The notes beneath the pieces were generated by a model. That model was not told where the DNA came from, ran no database searches, and worked only from the letters and a program-made list of their open reading frames with translations. This document shows, piece after piece, positions 51,945 through 64,000 of a stretch of 64,000 bases of DNA. Each line of letters begins with the position of its first letter. The first letter of the stretch is position 1. The stretch is from Sapria himalayana (Eukaryota > Streptophyta > Magnoliopsida > Malpighiales > Rafflesiaceae): the NCBI GenBank assembly GCA_029783825.1, contig JAREIK010016294.1:1-64000 (forward strand). The letters are read 5' to 3'. The translations under genes and the position numbers were made by a program.

Positions 51945-52183
51945 AAATGCAGTATATACATATGTATATACTTAGTATATATGTACATATATACAGTAGT
52001 ATATGTACATATAATACTACAGTATTAATGGACATATATACTAAGTATATATGTACTCATTATATATGTACATATAATATTGTAGTTTATATGTACATAT
52101 ACTGCAGTAATATATGTAACTAGTGAAATGCTAGTATATATGTACATATACACAGTAGTATATATGTACATATATACTATAGC
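51945..52183. repeat. Palindromic TACATATA repeat array, copy 3
   Basis: Begins 'aaatgcagtatataca', the same words that follow the GC-rich VNTR at 24440. Units such as 'tatatgtacatatataca' have centres 'cagtag', 'ctacagtatt', 'ctgcagta' and 'ctatag'. Confidence 0.8.
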
Positions 52184-52428
52184 ATTATATATTTATCAAA
52201 ACATAACTTTTTAAATTTATTTTTTTTGATTAGATTGGCTGGTTTAAATTACGTATAGATATGGTACCGCATTGTTCCCCATACGAAGCATGTATAAGTG
52301 AAACAATTTTTCACAAGAAATGATGCACCACGACTAGGACAACTTTGTGCAGTAAAAAGATGGTGACTGGAGGAGCTGGGGGAGAAAAAGCAATGTCAAT
52401 TTAATGGATAGATTATATTCGATGCACC
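52184..52428 (+). repeat. 430-bp module, copy C (3' truncated)
   Basis: Has 'tatatttatcaaaacata', 'atggtaccgcattgttcccc', 'tacgaagcatgtataagtga', 'gatggtgactggaggagct' and 'gcaatgtcaattta'. Homology stops at 'gatgcaccgtatg', where a (GTAT)n run replaces the rest. Confidence 0.8.
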
Positions 52429-52640
52429 GTATGTATGTATGTATGTATGTATTGAACTTTTATCTTGTAAAATCTAGTTGCAAATTTTTTGTGCCTTGTG
52501 TTTCCTGGTTCCATGTAATTTCAAACAAACAAAGATAATATTTGTAGCCCTAGTTAAGGTGTTTGTTCCTTTTTTTATGCTTATGATAGAATATATAGCT
52601 GTTTGATGTTCATGCTCTATAATAGGTGTTTATGCTCTAC
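52429..52640. other. (GTAT)n run and unique spacer
   Basis: A (GTAT)5-6 microsatellite at 52429-52451 is followed by about 190 bp of ordinary sequence with no repeat partner or coding homology that I recognise in this window. Confidence 0.5.
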
Positions 52641-52644
52641 TTTA

Positions 52645-53451
52645 ATGTAAATACTTGTACATTTATACCTGTATATATGTATATGTACATATATACCAGT
52701 ATATATGTACATATACATATTTATTGGTATATATGTACATATACATATATACTGGTATATATGTACAAGTATTTACCAGTATATGTGTATATGTAAATAT
52801 ACACTCCAGTATATGTACATATTTATATGTACATATTGATAATTAGTATATGTGCATATATACACTATAGTAATATGTATATACATACTACCGTGTATAT
52901 GTATACACTAGTATATATATATACATATATACTATAGTATATATGTACATATTTATTGTAGTGTATATGTACATATATACTGGTATATATGTACATACAT
53001 GTACATATACACTACAGAGTATATGTACATACATGTACATATATATGCAAATATACACTATAGTGTATATGTACATATACTGAGTATATATGTGCATATA
53101 AATACTTGTACATGTATACCAGTATATATATTCATATACAAATATACCAGTGAATACATATACAGTGCACATATATGTATACACGTATATATGTACATAT
53201 ACACTATAGTGTATGTACATATACTGAGTATTTATGTACTATAAATACTTGTACATATATACTAGTCTATATATATACATTGTAGTATATATGTACATAT
53301 ATACTATAGTGTATATGTAGTCAATATATATGTGCATATAATATTGTAGTTTATATGTACATATATGGCAGTAATATATATAACTAGTGAATTACTTGTA
53401 TATATGTACATATACACTATAGTATATATGTATATATATACTATAGTATTA
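52645..53451. repeat. Palindromic TACATATA repeat array, copy 4 (longest, 0.8 kb)
   Basis: At least 25 units of 20-28 bp alternate 'tatatgtacatata' arms with short centres ('ccagta', 'ctatag', 'ctggta', 'ctacag', 'ctgagta'). Several are perfect palindromes of more than 20 bp, e.g. the one centred at about 52936 with arms 'tacatatatacta'. Minus- and plus-strand frames rich in Tyr/Ile/His are repeat artefacts. Confidence 0.85.
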
Positions 53452-53890
53452 TATATTTATCAAAACATAACTTTTTTATTTATTTATTTTGATTTGATGA
53501 CAAGTTTAAATTTCGTATAGATATGATATCGCATTATTTCATATACGATGTTTTCATAAGTGGAGGGATTTTTACTAGACATGATGCACCACGACTCTGA
53601 CAGCTTTGTCGCAACAAAAAGATGGCGATAGGAGGAGCTGAGAGAGAGAAAACAACGTCAATGTGCAAATAGATTATACTTTATGCACTATCGATAGATA
53701 AATTGATTATTATGATGTAATAAAATTTTGTTATTTTTTTGTTTGAATTATGTAAAATATCAAAATAGAATAATTTATTAAATGATTTAATTTTATGTTA
53801 ATTATAAATTATCATTTATAGCTAATGTTTTTATTCAATTTAATATAAAAATATAAAATTATTTAATTAAATAATTTGAAAAAGAAATAA
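53452..53890 (+). repeat. 430-bp module, copy D
   Basis: Full-length copy with 'tatatttatcaaaacataac', 'gatatgatatcgcattatt', 'gcaccacgactctgacagct', 'agattatactttatgcacta' and the A/T tail 'attaaatgatttaattt'. The tail then matches 13740-13830 of element 1 ('tcatttatag...gtttttattcaatttaatat'). Confidence 0.8.
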
Positions 53891-53924
53891 AATTTTGAAT
53901 ATTGTTGTGTAATGAAAATAGCTA

Positions 53925-54340
53925 GGGAATTTTCCATTGTGAATTTAGCTAGGAAGTTTCCCTTACTATTTTAGCTAAGGAAATAACTATTTTAGCTAAT
54001 GATTTTTTCGTCGCTAGAATTATTTTTTGGGACTATTTAACTCACTAATTTTTAAGTACGAGCACTTTAGATTGAGAAAGCTTCGATCATTATATCTGTT
54101 TAGCTATGAATACTCCTATTTAGCTTGTTAATTTAGCCGGGAAAATTATAATTTTAGCTAGGGTTATTTTCATCACAAAAAGTTTTTAGCAATGGACACT
54201 TTCCCTAGCTAATTTTAGTGACGAGCACTTTAGATTGGTAAAGCTTCCATTGTTAATACATCGCAATATCCTATTTAGTGACGAAAACTCACAATTAAGG
54301 TAAGGAATTGTCCATCACTATATGATATTTTAATTATAGT
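53925..54340 (+). repeat. 3' subterminal repeats of the third CACTA-family copy
   Basis: Words 'atagctagggaattttcc', 'ttagctaggaagtttccc', 'gattttttcgtcgctag', and two copies of 'acgagcactttagattg' followed by 'aaagcttc' (54058 and 54222). The second half has 'tttagtgacgaaaac'. This is longer and better preserved than the element 2 end. Confidence 0.75.
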
Positions 54341-55139
54341 GTCTATTTGTTTATATATCTATCCATCTGTTTATCTATCTGTCTATCTATCTATCTTTCT
54401 TTCTATGTGTCTATCTACCAATCTATCTATCTATCTGTATATCTATCTATCTATCTATCTATATGTCAATCTGTCTATCTGTCAATTTTTCTATCTGTCT
54501 ATTGTCTAGATGTTTAATGTCTATGTGTCTTTGTTTAACTATTTATCTGTCTATCTATCTATCTTTCTATTTGTCTATCTATCTATCTATCTTCTTCTCT
54601 ATCTATATATCTATCTATTAATATATATGTCTATCTATTTATCTGTCTATCTATTTGTCTATCTATTTATCTAGTTATGTATCTTTCTATCAATCTATCT
54701 ATATATAAATCTAACTATATGTCTATCTATATATGAATCAATGTATATGTCAATATGACTAACTAACTATCTATCTATCTATGTATCTATTTATCTATTT
54801 ATCTGTCTATCTTTCTATCTAACTATCTATCTATTTATATTTTTATCTATCTATCTACCTATTTGGCTATATTGATATCTGTATATCTATCAATATGTGT
54901 TTCAATCTATCAATCTATCTATATGTCCATCTATTCATCTATCTATCTATATGTCTATCTATTTATCTGTCTGTCTATGTATCTATTTATCTATCTCTCT
55001 GCCTATCTAGTTATCTAGCTATCTGTATATCTATCTATCTACGTGTCTATCTATTTATCCATCAATTTATATGTCTGTCTAGCTATCTGTATGTCTGTCT
55101 ATCTATCTATCTATCTATTTGTCTATCTATCTGTCTATC

Positions 55140-55391
55140 TATCTATCTATCTATTCTTCTATCTATGTGTCTATCTATCTATCTATCTATTTGACTATCT
55201 ATCCATCTGTCTATCTGTATATGTGTATGTCTATCTATTTATTTATCTATCTACCAGTCTATATAAATATATATTTATTTAGCTATCTATTTGTATATTT
55301 ATCTATCTATCTATATGTCTATCTGTCTAACTCCATTTCAGTCTATCTGTATATATGTCAATCTGTATATCTCTTTATCTGTCTATCTGTA

Positions 55392-55422
<31 letters not shown>

Positions 55423-55540
55423 TTATGCATCAATCTGCGTATCTATCTTTATGTCTATCTATCTATCTATTTAGATATCTATCTATCTATTTATTAGTCT
55501 ATTTGTCTATTAATCTATTAGTCTATTTGTCTATCTATAT

Positions 55541-55576
<36 letters not shown>

Positions 55577-55890
55577 ATCTATCTAAATATCTATATGTCT
55601 ATCTATATATCTGTCTATCTTTCCTTTTGTCTATCTATCTATATGTCTATATGTGTATCTATCTATCTTTCTATCTTTTTATCTTTTACATATCTATCTG
55701 TCTAGCTATCTATATATTTGTCTATCTATCTATATATCTATATATTTATATATCTATCTATATATCTGTCTATCTGTCTATCTATCTATGTAAATGGCTA
55801 TCTATTTATCTATAGGACTATATGTCTATCTACCTATATGTCTATCTATCTACCTATCTATATGTCTATCTATCTATCTATCTATCTGTA

Positions 55891-55921
<31 letters not shown>

Positions 55922-56890
55922 CTATTTGTCTTTTTATCTATCTATCTGTCTATCTATATATCTATCTGTCTATCTGTCTATTTGTATATATGTCTATTAA
56001 TTTATCAATGTATTTTTCTATCTATATATCTTTCTATCTATCTGTCTAAATGTCTATCTATATATCTATCTATGTGTCTTTATGTCTATTTGTCTATATG
56101 ACTATCTGTGTATCTATCTATCTTTCTATTTTTTATCTATCTATCTATCTATGTATCTATCTATCTATCTGTCTGTCTTAATATCTATCTATCTATTTGT
56201 CTGTCAATCTATCAATTTGCCTATCTATTTATGTATATGTCTATCTATCTACGTATATGACTATCTATCTATCTATCTATCTATCTACCTATCTACCTAT
56301 ATCTAAATCTATCTACCTGTCTATGTGTTTATGTGTTTATCTGTCTATCTTTCTATCTATATATATATTTATCTATCTTTGTATCTATATATTAATTTGT
56401 CTATCTATCTATCTACATATCTATCTATTTGCCTATCTTTCTGCCTATTTATCTATCTATCTATCTATCTGTATATCTATCTATATGTCTATTTGTCTAT
56501 CTATCAATTAGTCTATGAATTTATTAATCTATCTATATTTCTTCTATCTATCTATATATCTGTCTATGTGTCTATCTATCTATCTGTCTATCTGTCTATC
56601 TGTCTATCTATATGTCTATCTATCTATTTATTTATCATTCTATATTTCTATATTTATATCTTTTATCTATCAATTAGTATATCAATCAATCTATCTATCA
56701 ATCTATATATCTATCTATCAATCAATCAATCTATCTACCTATTTGGCAATCTATTTATTTGTCAATCTATCTGTGTATATGTCAATCAATCTATCAATCT
56801 ATCTGTCTATATATCAAAATGTCTATTTGTTTATCTGTCTATCTGCCTATCTGCCTATCTGTCTATCTATCTGCCTATATGTATATCTAT
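55140..56890 (+). repeat. Higher-order repeat unit 1 within the TCTA array (~1.75 kb)
   Basis: Rare non-TCTA landmarks occur in the same order and spacing as in unit 2: 'tattcttctat', 'atttgactatctatccatc', 'taactccatttcagtc', 'tgcatcaatctgc', an (AT)n island, 'ctttccttttgtc', 'ttttacatatctatctgtc', 'aatggctatc', 'ataggactatatg', 'ctgtctgtcttaatat', 'tatatctaaatctatctacc' and 'atatcaaaatgtc'. Confidence 0.85.
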
Positions 56891-57167
56891 CTATCTATCT
56901 ATCTATTCTTCTATATATGTGGCTATCTATCTATCTATCTATTTGACTATCTATCCATCTGTTTATCTGTATATGTGTATGTCTATCTATCTATATATGT
57001 GTATGTCTATCTATCTATTTATCTATCTACTAGTCTATATAAATATATATTTATTTAGCTATCTATTTGTATATTTATCTATCTGTCTATATGTCTATCT
57101 GTCTAACTCCATATCAGTCTATCTGTATATATGTCAATCTGTATATCTCTTTATCTGTCTATCTATA

Positions 57168-57202
<35 letters not shown>

Positions 57203-57324
57203 TGATGCATCAATCTGCATATCTATCTTTATGTCTATCTATCTATCTTTCTATTTAGATATCTATCTATCTATTTATTAGTCTATTTATCTATTAATCT
57301 ATTAGTCTATTTGTCTATCTATAT

Positions 57325-57371
<47 letters not shown>

Positions 57372-58640
57372 CTATCTAAATATCTATATGTCTATCTATA
57401 TATCTGTCTATCTTTCCTTTTGTCTATCTATCTATATGTCTATATGTGTATCTATCTATCTTTCTATCTTTCTATCTTTTACATATCTATCTGTCTAGCT
57501 ATCTATATATTTGTCTATCTATCTATATATCTATATATTTATATATCTATCTGTATATCTGTCTATCTGTCTATCTATCTATGTAATTGGCTATCTATCT
57601 ATCTATAGGACTATATGTCTATCTACCTATATGCCTATCTATCTACCTATCTATATGTCTGTCTATATATCTATCTTTCTATCTATATATCTATTTATTT
57701 ATCTATCTATCTATCTATTTGTCTTTTTATTTATCTATCTGTCTATCTATATATCTATCTGTCTATATGTCTATTTGTATATCTGTCTATTAATCTATCA
57801 ATGTATTTTCTATCTATATATCTTTTTATCTATCTGTCTAAATGTCTATTTATATATCTATCTATGTGTCTTTATGTCTATTTGTCTATATGACTATCTA
57901 TGTATCTATCTATCTTTCTATTTTTTATCTATCTATCTGTGTATCTATCTATCTATCTGTCTGTCTTAATATCTATCTATCTATTTGTCTGTCAATCTAT
58001 CAATTTGCCTATCTATTTATGTATATATCTGTCAATCTGCCTATCTACCTATATCTAAATCTATCTACCTGTCTATGTGTTTATGTGTTTATCTGTCTAT
58101 CTTTCTATTTGTATATATATTTATCTATCTTTGTATCTATATATTGATTTGTCTATCTATCTATCTATCTATCTATCTACATATCTATCTATTTGCCTAT
58201 CTTTCTGCCTATTTATCTATCTATATGTCTATTTGTCTATCTATCAATTAGATTATGAATGTATTAATCTATCTATATTTCTTCTATCTATCTGTATATC
58301 TGTCTATGTGTCTATCTATCTATCTATCTATCTGTCTATCTGTATATCTATCTATCTATATGTCTATCTATCTATTTATTTATCATTCTATATTTCTATA
58401 TTTATATCTTTTATCTATCAATTAGTATATCAATCTATCTATCTATCAATCTATCTATCTGTCTATCTATCAATCAATCTATCTATCTATTTGGCAATCT
58501 ATCTATTTGTCAATCTATATGTGTATATGTCAATCAATCTATCAATCTATTTGTCTATATATCAAAATGTCTATCTGTTTATATGTCTATCTGTCTATCT
58601 GCCTATATGTCTATCTATCTGCCTATATGTATATCTATCT
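56891..58640 (+). repeat. Higher-order repeat unit 2 within the TCTA array (~1.75 kb)
   Basis: Second copy of the same landmark series, offset by about 1750-1790 bp along its length; the offset changes because of small insertions and deletions of TCTA units. Homology fades at about 58640 after 'gcctatatgtatatctatct', the point that corresponds to the start of unit 2. Confidence 0.85.
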
Positions 58641-60178
58641 ACCTATAAATATGTTTATTTGTCTATCTATTTATCTATCTGTGTCTATCCATCTATGTGT
58701 CTATTTGTCTATCTCTTTATCTATTGATCTGTCTATCTGTCTATCTATATATCTTTATATTTATGTATGTTTCTATCTATCTATCTATCTATCTATTTAT
58801 TAGTCTATTTATATATCTATTTAACTATCTATCTATTTATGTAACTTTTTGTGTGTCCATCTATCTGTCTATCTTTATTTCTAATATATATATATATATA
58901 TATATATCTCTCTCTCTCTCTATCTATAAGTCGATCTGTCTATCTATAAATCTGTGTATCTTTATATTTGTCTATTTGTCTATTTGTCTATCTATCTTAT
59001 CTATGTGTTTGTCAATCTGTCTATATGTTTATCTATATATTTGTATTTATGTCTATTTCTATCTATCTGTCTATCTATCTAACTATCTATCAATCTAATT
59101 ATCTTTTAGTCTATCTATATATATGTCTATCTGTCAATCTATCCATCTGGCTATCTGTTTATCTATCTATCTGTATATCTATCTGACTAGCTATATGTCT
59201 ATATATCTTTCTATATATCTGTCTAACTATCTATTTGTGTATCTATTTATCTATTAATTAGAATATATATATATATATATATATCTGTGTGTCAATCTAT
59301 CTTTCTATTTATCAAACTATCTATCTATCTATCTTTCTGTCTATCTGTCTATATGTCTATCTATCTATCTATCTATCATTCTGTCTATCTATTGATCTAT
59401 CTATCTATCTATTTGTCTATATGTTTATCTGTCTATCTATCTATCTATCGGTCTATCTCTCTATCTATCTATAAGTCTATAATTCTATTAGGCTTTCAGT
59501 CCATTTGTCTATCTGTCTAAATTTCTATCTGTCTATGTGTCTATTTGTTTATCTGTCTATTCACTTATCTATATTTCTTTCTATTTGTTTATCTATCTAT
59601 CTCTCAATCTCTCTATCTATCTATCTATTTTTCTAACTAACTAACTATCTGTTTATTTTTTAATCGATCTATCTGTCTATCTATCTATTTGTCTCTCTTT
59701 CCATTTGACTTAATATCTATCTATCTATCTATCTATCTTTTTTTCTATCAATAAATCTATCTATTCGTCTATCTTTCTATCTATCTTTGTATATGTCTAT
59801 ATAACTATCTGTCTAATTAACTATCGATCGATCTATCTATCTGTCTATTTATATATCTATCTATCTATCTTTCTTTCTACTTATCTGGCTATCTACCTAT
59901 TTGTCTATCAATCTATCTTTTAATCTATATATCTATTTATCTATCTATTTGTCTATCTATCTATCAATCTATTTATTTCTATATATATATATACACTTAT
60001 CTGGCTATCTAGATATCTATCAATCTATATATCTGCTATCTATATATCATTCTATCTACATATGTATCAATCTATCTGTCTATCTGTCTAACTTTTTATC
60101 TATCTATCTATCTATCTATATATCTATCTAGCTATCTATATATTTCTCTGTCTATGTGTCTATTTGTCTATATGTCTA

Positions 60179-60233
<55 letters not shown>

Positions 60234-63200
60234 ATCTATCTGTATGTCTATCAGTCTATCTATCTGTCTATCTGTCCATCTGTCCATCTGTTTATCTATC
60301 TATCTATCTATCTATCTGTCTATATTTATATTTGTCTGTCTAGCTATCTATTTATCTTTCTATCTATGTATCCATGTGTCTTTGTGTCCAATTTTCCATC
60401 AATATATATGTTTATTAGTATAAACATAAATCTATTTATCTATCTATCTGTGTATCAGTCAATCTATCTATCTTTCTATCTGGCTACATATATATTTGTC
60501 TATTTGTCAATCTGTCAATCTGTCTATTCATTTATCTGATATCTATTTATCTATCAACCAATCAATCTATCTGTCTATCTATGTATCAATGAATCTATCT
60601 ATCTATCTGTCAATCTTTCTATATGTCTATGTCTCTATGTATATATCTATCAATATGTTTATCTATCTATCTTTATATTTGGAGGTCTATCTATCTATTT
60701 ATCTATATATCTATATATCTGTCTGTCTGTCTATACAATTGTATATCAGTATATATGTTTATCTGTCTAACTATCATACTATTTATATGTCTATCTGTGT
60801 ACCTTTTGATCTGTCTCTCTGTCTATCTGGCTATGTATCTATCTATTTTTCTATCTATCTGTATATCTATAAATCTATCTATTTGTTTTTCTATCTAGCT
60901 ATATATGTATATGTCTATATGCCTATCTATCTAGCTATCTATCTACTTATCTATCTATCTATATATCTAACAATCTATATGTATATCAATCAATCAATCT
61001 TTATTTCTATCTATCTGTCTATATGGAAATCTTGGTATTTGTCTATCTATCTATATGTCTATATGTCTATATGTCTATCTGTCTATCTTTCTAATTATCT
61101 ATCTATCTTTCTATCTATCTTTATATCTTTCTGTCTGTCTATCTTTCTAACTATATGTCTATCTTTAAATTTGTGTCTCTGTCCATATGGATATCACTAT
61201 CATGTAATTATTCTATTTTTCTATCAATCTATTAGCCATTTTGTCTATCTATCTATCTATCTATCTATTTGTCGCTATGTCTATATGTCTATCTGTCTAT
61301 CCTTCTATCTATTTTTATATCTATCTGTCTATCTGTAAATCTATCAATCTATGTATCAATCAATCTAACTATATATTTATCTATCTATCTATCTTACATA
61401 TCTATCTATCTTACATATCTATCTATCTATATATCTATTTGTCTATATGTCTGTCTGTCTTCTATCTATAAATCAATCTGGCTATATATTTATCTGTCTA
61501 TCTATCTATCTATCTATCTTTGTATATGGCTATGTGTCCCTCTATCTATTAGATCTATTTGTTTGTCAATCAATCTATTTATCTATTTATTTATCTGTCT
61601 ATTTGTAAATTTTATATCTATAATTTTATCTATTTGTTTATATGTATATCTGTTTACCTGTATACTTGTCGATGTGTCTTTGTGATTATCTATCTATCTA
61701 TCTATTTGTCTATCTGCCTAACTATATATCTGTATATATGTCTATGTATTTATTTGTATATCTATCTATATATCTATCTCTTTATCTAACTTTTGGTCTG
61801 TGTATTTTTGTCTATTTGTCTATCTATTTATCTGGTTATTTTTGTATCTATATATATATATCTATCTGTCTATCTTTTTATTTATATATCGGTCTATTTT
61901 TCTATTTGTCAATCTATCTATTTGTCTATCTGTCTATCTGGTTATTTATCTATCTATCTATATATATATATCTTTCCATCTATGTATATGTGTATCTATC
62001 TATCTATCTAAATGAACTATCTAACTATCTATTTATCTATGTGTCTCTCTATCTGCAATATATCACTCTATCTATTTATTTATCAATGTGTCAATTTTCC
62101 TATATGTCTATTTGTATATTATCTATCTATCTCTAAATATATCTCTCTATCTATGTATTTATCTACCTATCTATCTAACTATCTAACTTTTTATTATTCT
62201 ATCAATCTATCTGTCTACCTGTCTATCTATCAATTTGTCTTTCTATCTATTTGTTTATCTATCTATAGGTCTAATTGTCTATTTGTTTATCTGCCTATCT
62301 TCAAATATATTGACCTATCTATTTGTCTATCTATATATCTATATGTCTATCTATCTATCTATTTATCTATCTATATATCTATCTATCTATCTATCTGTCT
62401 ATCTGTCTGACTATCTGTCTATCTATCAAATAGTCAATCTATCTATCTGTCAATCTATCTATCCATCTATCTATATATCTTTCTATCTATATATCTTGCT
62501 ATTTGTCTATGTACCTATCTATCTATCCTTATATCTATCTGTCTATTAATCCATCAGTCTACCTGTCTATCTATCAATCTGCCTATCTGTCTTTCTATCT
62601 ATATGTATATTTATCTATCTATTGTCAATAAATCTATCTATCTATATGTTTATCAATCTAGATGTCAATCTGTCTATCTAGCTATATGTCAATATATGTG
62701 TCTATCTATCTATCTATCTATTTACCTATCTATCTGTCCGCTTCTCTATGTATCTATTTGTCTATCTAGGTATCAGTCTATCAGTCTATCTATCTATATG
62801 TATATCTATCTACTTTTCTATGCATCTAACTATCTTTCTTTCTATTTGTTTATTTTTCTATTTTTCTATTTGTCTATCTATGTATATATAGATCTATATT
62901 TCTATCTGTCTAACTATCTATCCGTGTATTTGTCTATTTATCTATTTTTCTATATTTTATCTATCTTTCTTTCTATCTGTATATATGTTTATCTATCTAT
63001 TTGTATTTCCATCAATTTGTATTTCCATCAATCAATCAAGCTATCTTTCTTTCTATCTGTCTATCTTTCTAACTATCTAACTATCTATTTGTATATCAGT
63101 ATAGCTATATATCTCTTTATATGTCTATATATCTATTTCACTATCTGTCTATCTATCTATTTGTATATATGTCTAACTATCTATCTGTTTATCTTTATAT

Positions 63201-64000
63201 CCTTCTAATTATCTATCTGTCTATTTTTCTATCTGTCAATCAGAATATCTCTTTATCTGTCTGTCTATCTATCTAACTATTTATCTGTATATATTTTTAT
63301 CTATAAATCTATCTATCTATTTATCTATCTGTCTATATGTTTATCTGTCTATCTATCTGTTTATCTATCTATCTGTCTATCTATTTATCTATCTATATGT
63401 CTATCTATCTATCTGTTTATCTGTCTATCCATTTTCTGTTTATCGTTCTATTTGTCTATCTATCTATCTATGTGTTTGCTTGTCTATCTGTTTGTCTGTC
63501 TATATGTTTATTTATTTATGTCTAAATATTTATCTATCTATTTGTCTCTCTTTATATGTGACAAATTTATTATCTATCTATCTATCTATTAATAAATCTC
63601 TCTATATGTTTATCTATCTATCTATCTATCTATATGTCAATAAAAATATCTATCTAAGTAACTATTTATCTATCTATTTATTTATTTATCTGTCAATCTA
63701 TCTTTCAATCTATCTATTTATTTTTCTATCTATCGGTCTATCTATATGTCTATCTATATATTTATCTACCTATCACGTGATCTAGTTATTTGTCTATCCT
63801 TTTATCTATATATCTATATATCAATCTGTTTGTCTATATGTCAATCTATTTATCAATCTATCAATCTATCTATTTTTCCATCTATCTAGCTATTTGGCTA
63901 TCTGGTTATCTATCAATCTATAGATCTACTATCTATCTATCTACAGGTCTATCAATCTATCTGTCTATATGTCTATGTGTCTAACTGTCTAATTATCTAT

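Larger units (their letters stand above)
51936..54340 (+). mobile_element. 3' part of a third CACTA-family copy, between oppositely oriented arrays
   Basis: The order is palindromic array, module C (truncated), spacer, palindromic array, module D, A/T tail, and 3' subterminal repeats, the same order as 24446-26476 of element 2. The 5' part of the element is missing: GATA repeats abut directly where the GC-rich VNTR would be. The right side passes into TCTA repeats without a visible CACTA terminus. Confidence 0.6.
54341..64000 (-). repeat. TCTA tetranucleotide array (9.7 kb, opposite polarity; continues past the window)
   Basis: The plus strand now reads TCTA/TATC with TGTC, TTTC, TCAA variants, i.e. 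the GATA strand is on the minus strand. It contains (AT)n islands at about 55548, 57331, 58888, 59264 and 60187. All three plus-strand frames stay open for long distances (up to 318 codons) purely because TCT-ATC-TAT-CTA has no stop. Confidence 0.97.

Noticed and set aside
52655..53244. Tyr/Ile/His-rich frames resembling small secreted peptides
   Set aside because: They are translations of the palindromic TACATATA array and read similarly on both strands.
54895..63984. Plus-strand open frames up to 318 codons that look like hydrophobic membrane proteins
   Set aside because: Again (TCTA)n read in frame; the hydrophobic pattern comes from Ile/Leu/Tyr/Ser periodicity of the repeat. The similarity between frames at 55.6 and 57.4 kb reflects the higher-order repeat.

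Overview
This window looks like nuclear heterochromatin from a flowering plant. Very AT-rich DNA is filled with decayed class II transposons. Three broken fragments of plant-type host genes (a SWIB-domain protein, the PP2A catalytic subunit and the ER chaperone GRP94/HSP90.7) sit inside transposon-like segments. More than half of the window is degenerate GATA/TCTA tetranucleotide array. I find no intact protein-coding gene, no tRNA or rRNA and no CRISPR array. Nearly all long open frames from 14.2 kb and from 26.8 kb onward are Ser-Ile-Tyr-Leu strings, the automatic translation of (TCTA)n, and are not genes.

Layout. 1-30: edge of a GATA array. 31-14159: a decayed autonomous-type CACTA (En/Spm) element. 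It has a TNP2-type transposase pseudogene (5.47-9.18 kb), a second Transposase_24/TNPA-like pseudogene (9.26-11.2 kb), captured SWIB (11.5-11.8 kb) and PP2A-C (11.96-12.58 kb) fragments, and a recognisable CACTA right end at 14.14-14.16 kb. 14160-14733: GATA array. 14734-26476: a second, related CACTA-like segment. Its 5' part is homologous to the first element and begins with about 14 'TTAGCGACGGA / TTCCCTAGCTAA' subterminal repeats. It carries a GRP94/HSP90.7 gene fragment with introns retained (16.37-18.49 kb) and ends in a tandem duplication of three parts: a GC-rich trinucleotide VNTR, an array of palindromic repeats and a ~430-bp module. 26477-51935: a ~25-kb GATA array, interrupted by a decayed hAT element (33.38-35.47 kb) and a ~320-bp retroelement/LTR-like insertion (46.51-46.83 kb). 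51936-54340: another 3' part of the CACTA-like family (palindromic VNTR plus module, twice, then subterminal repeats). 54341-64000: a TCTA array, i.e. the same tetranucleotide in opposite polarity, containing a two-copy ~1.75-kb higher-order repeat.

How it fits together. The best reading is one CACTA family that captured several host gene pieces and lies repeatedly inside, or directly next to, long GATA arrays. A hAT element and a retroelement fragment were later inserted into the arrays. Everything coding is disabled by stop codons and frameshifts; many stops are TAG where the family has glutamine (CAG), as expected for old methylated transposons. The GATA strand carries a WGATAR-type site every few bases. 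All family assignments come from reading the translations by eye; no database search was run.
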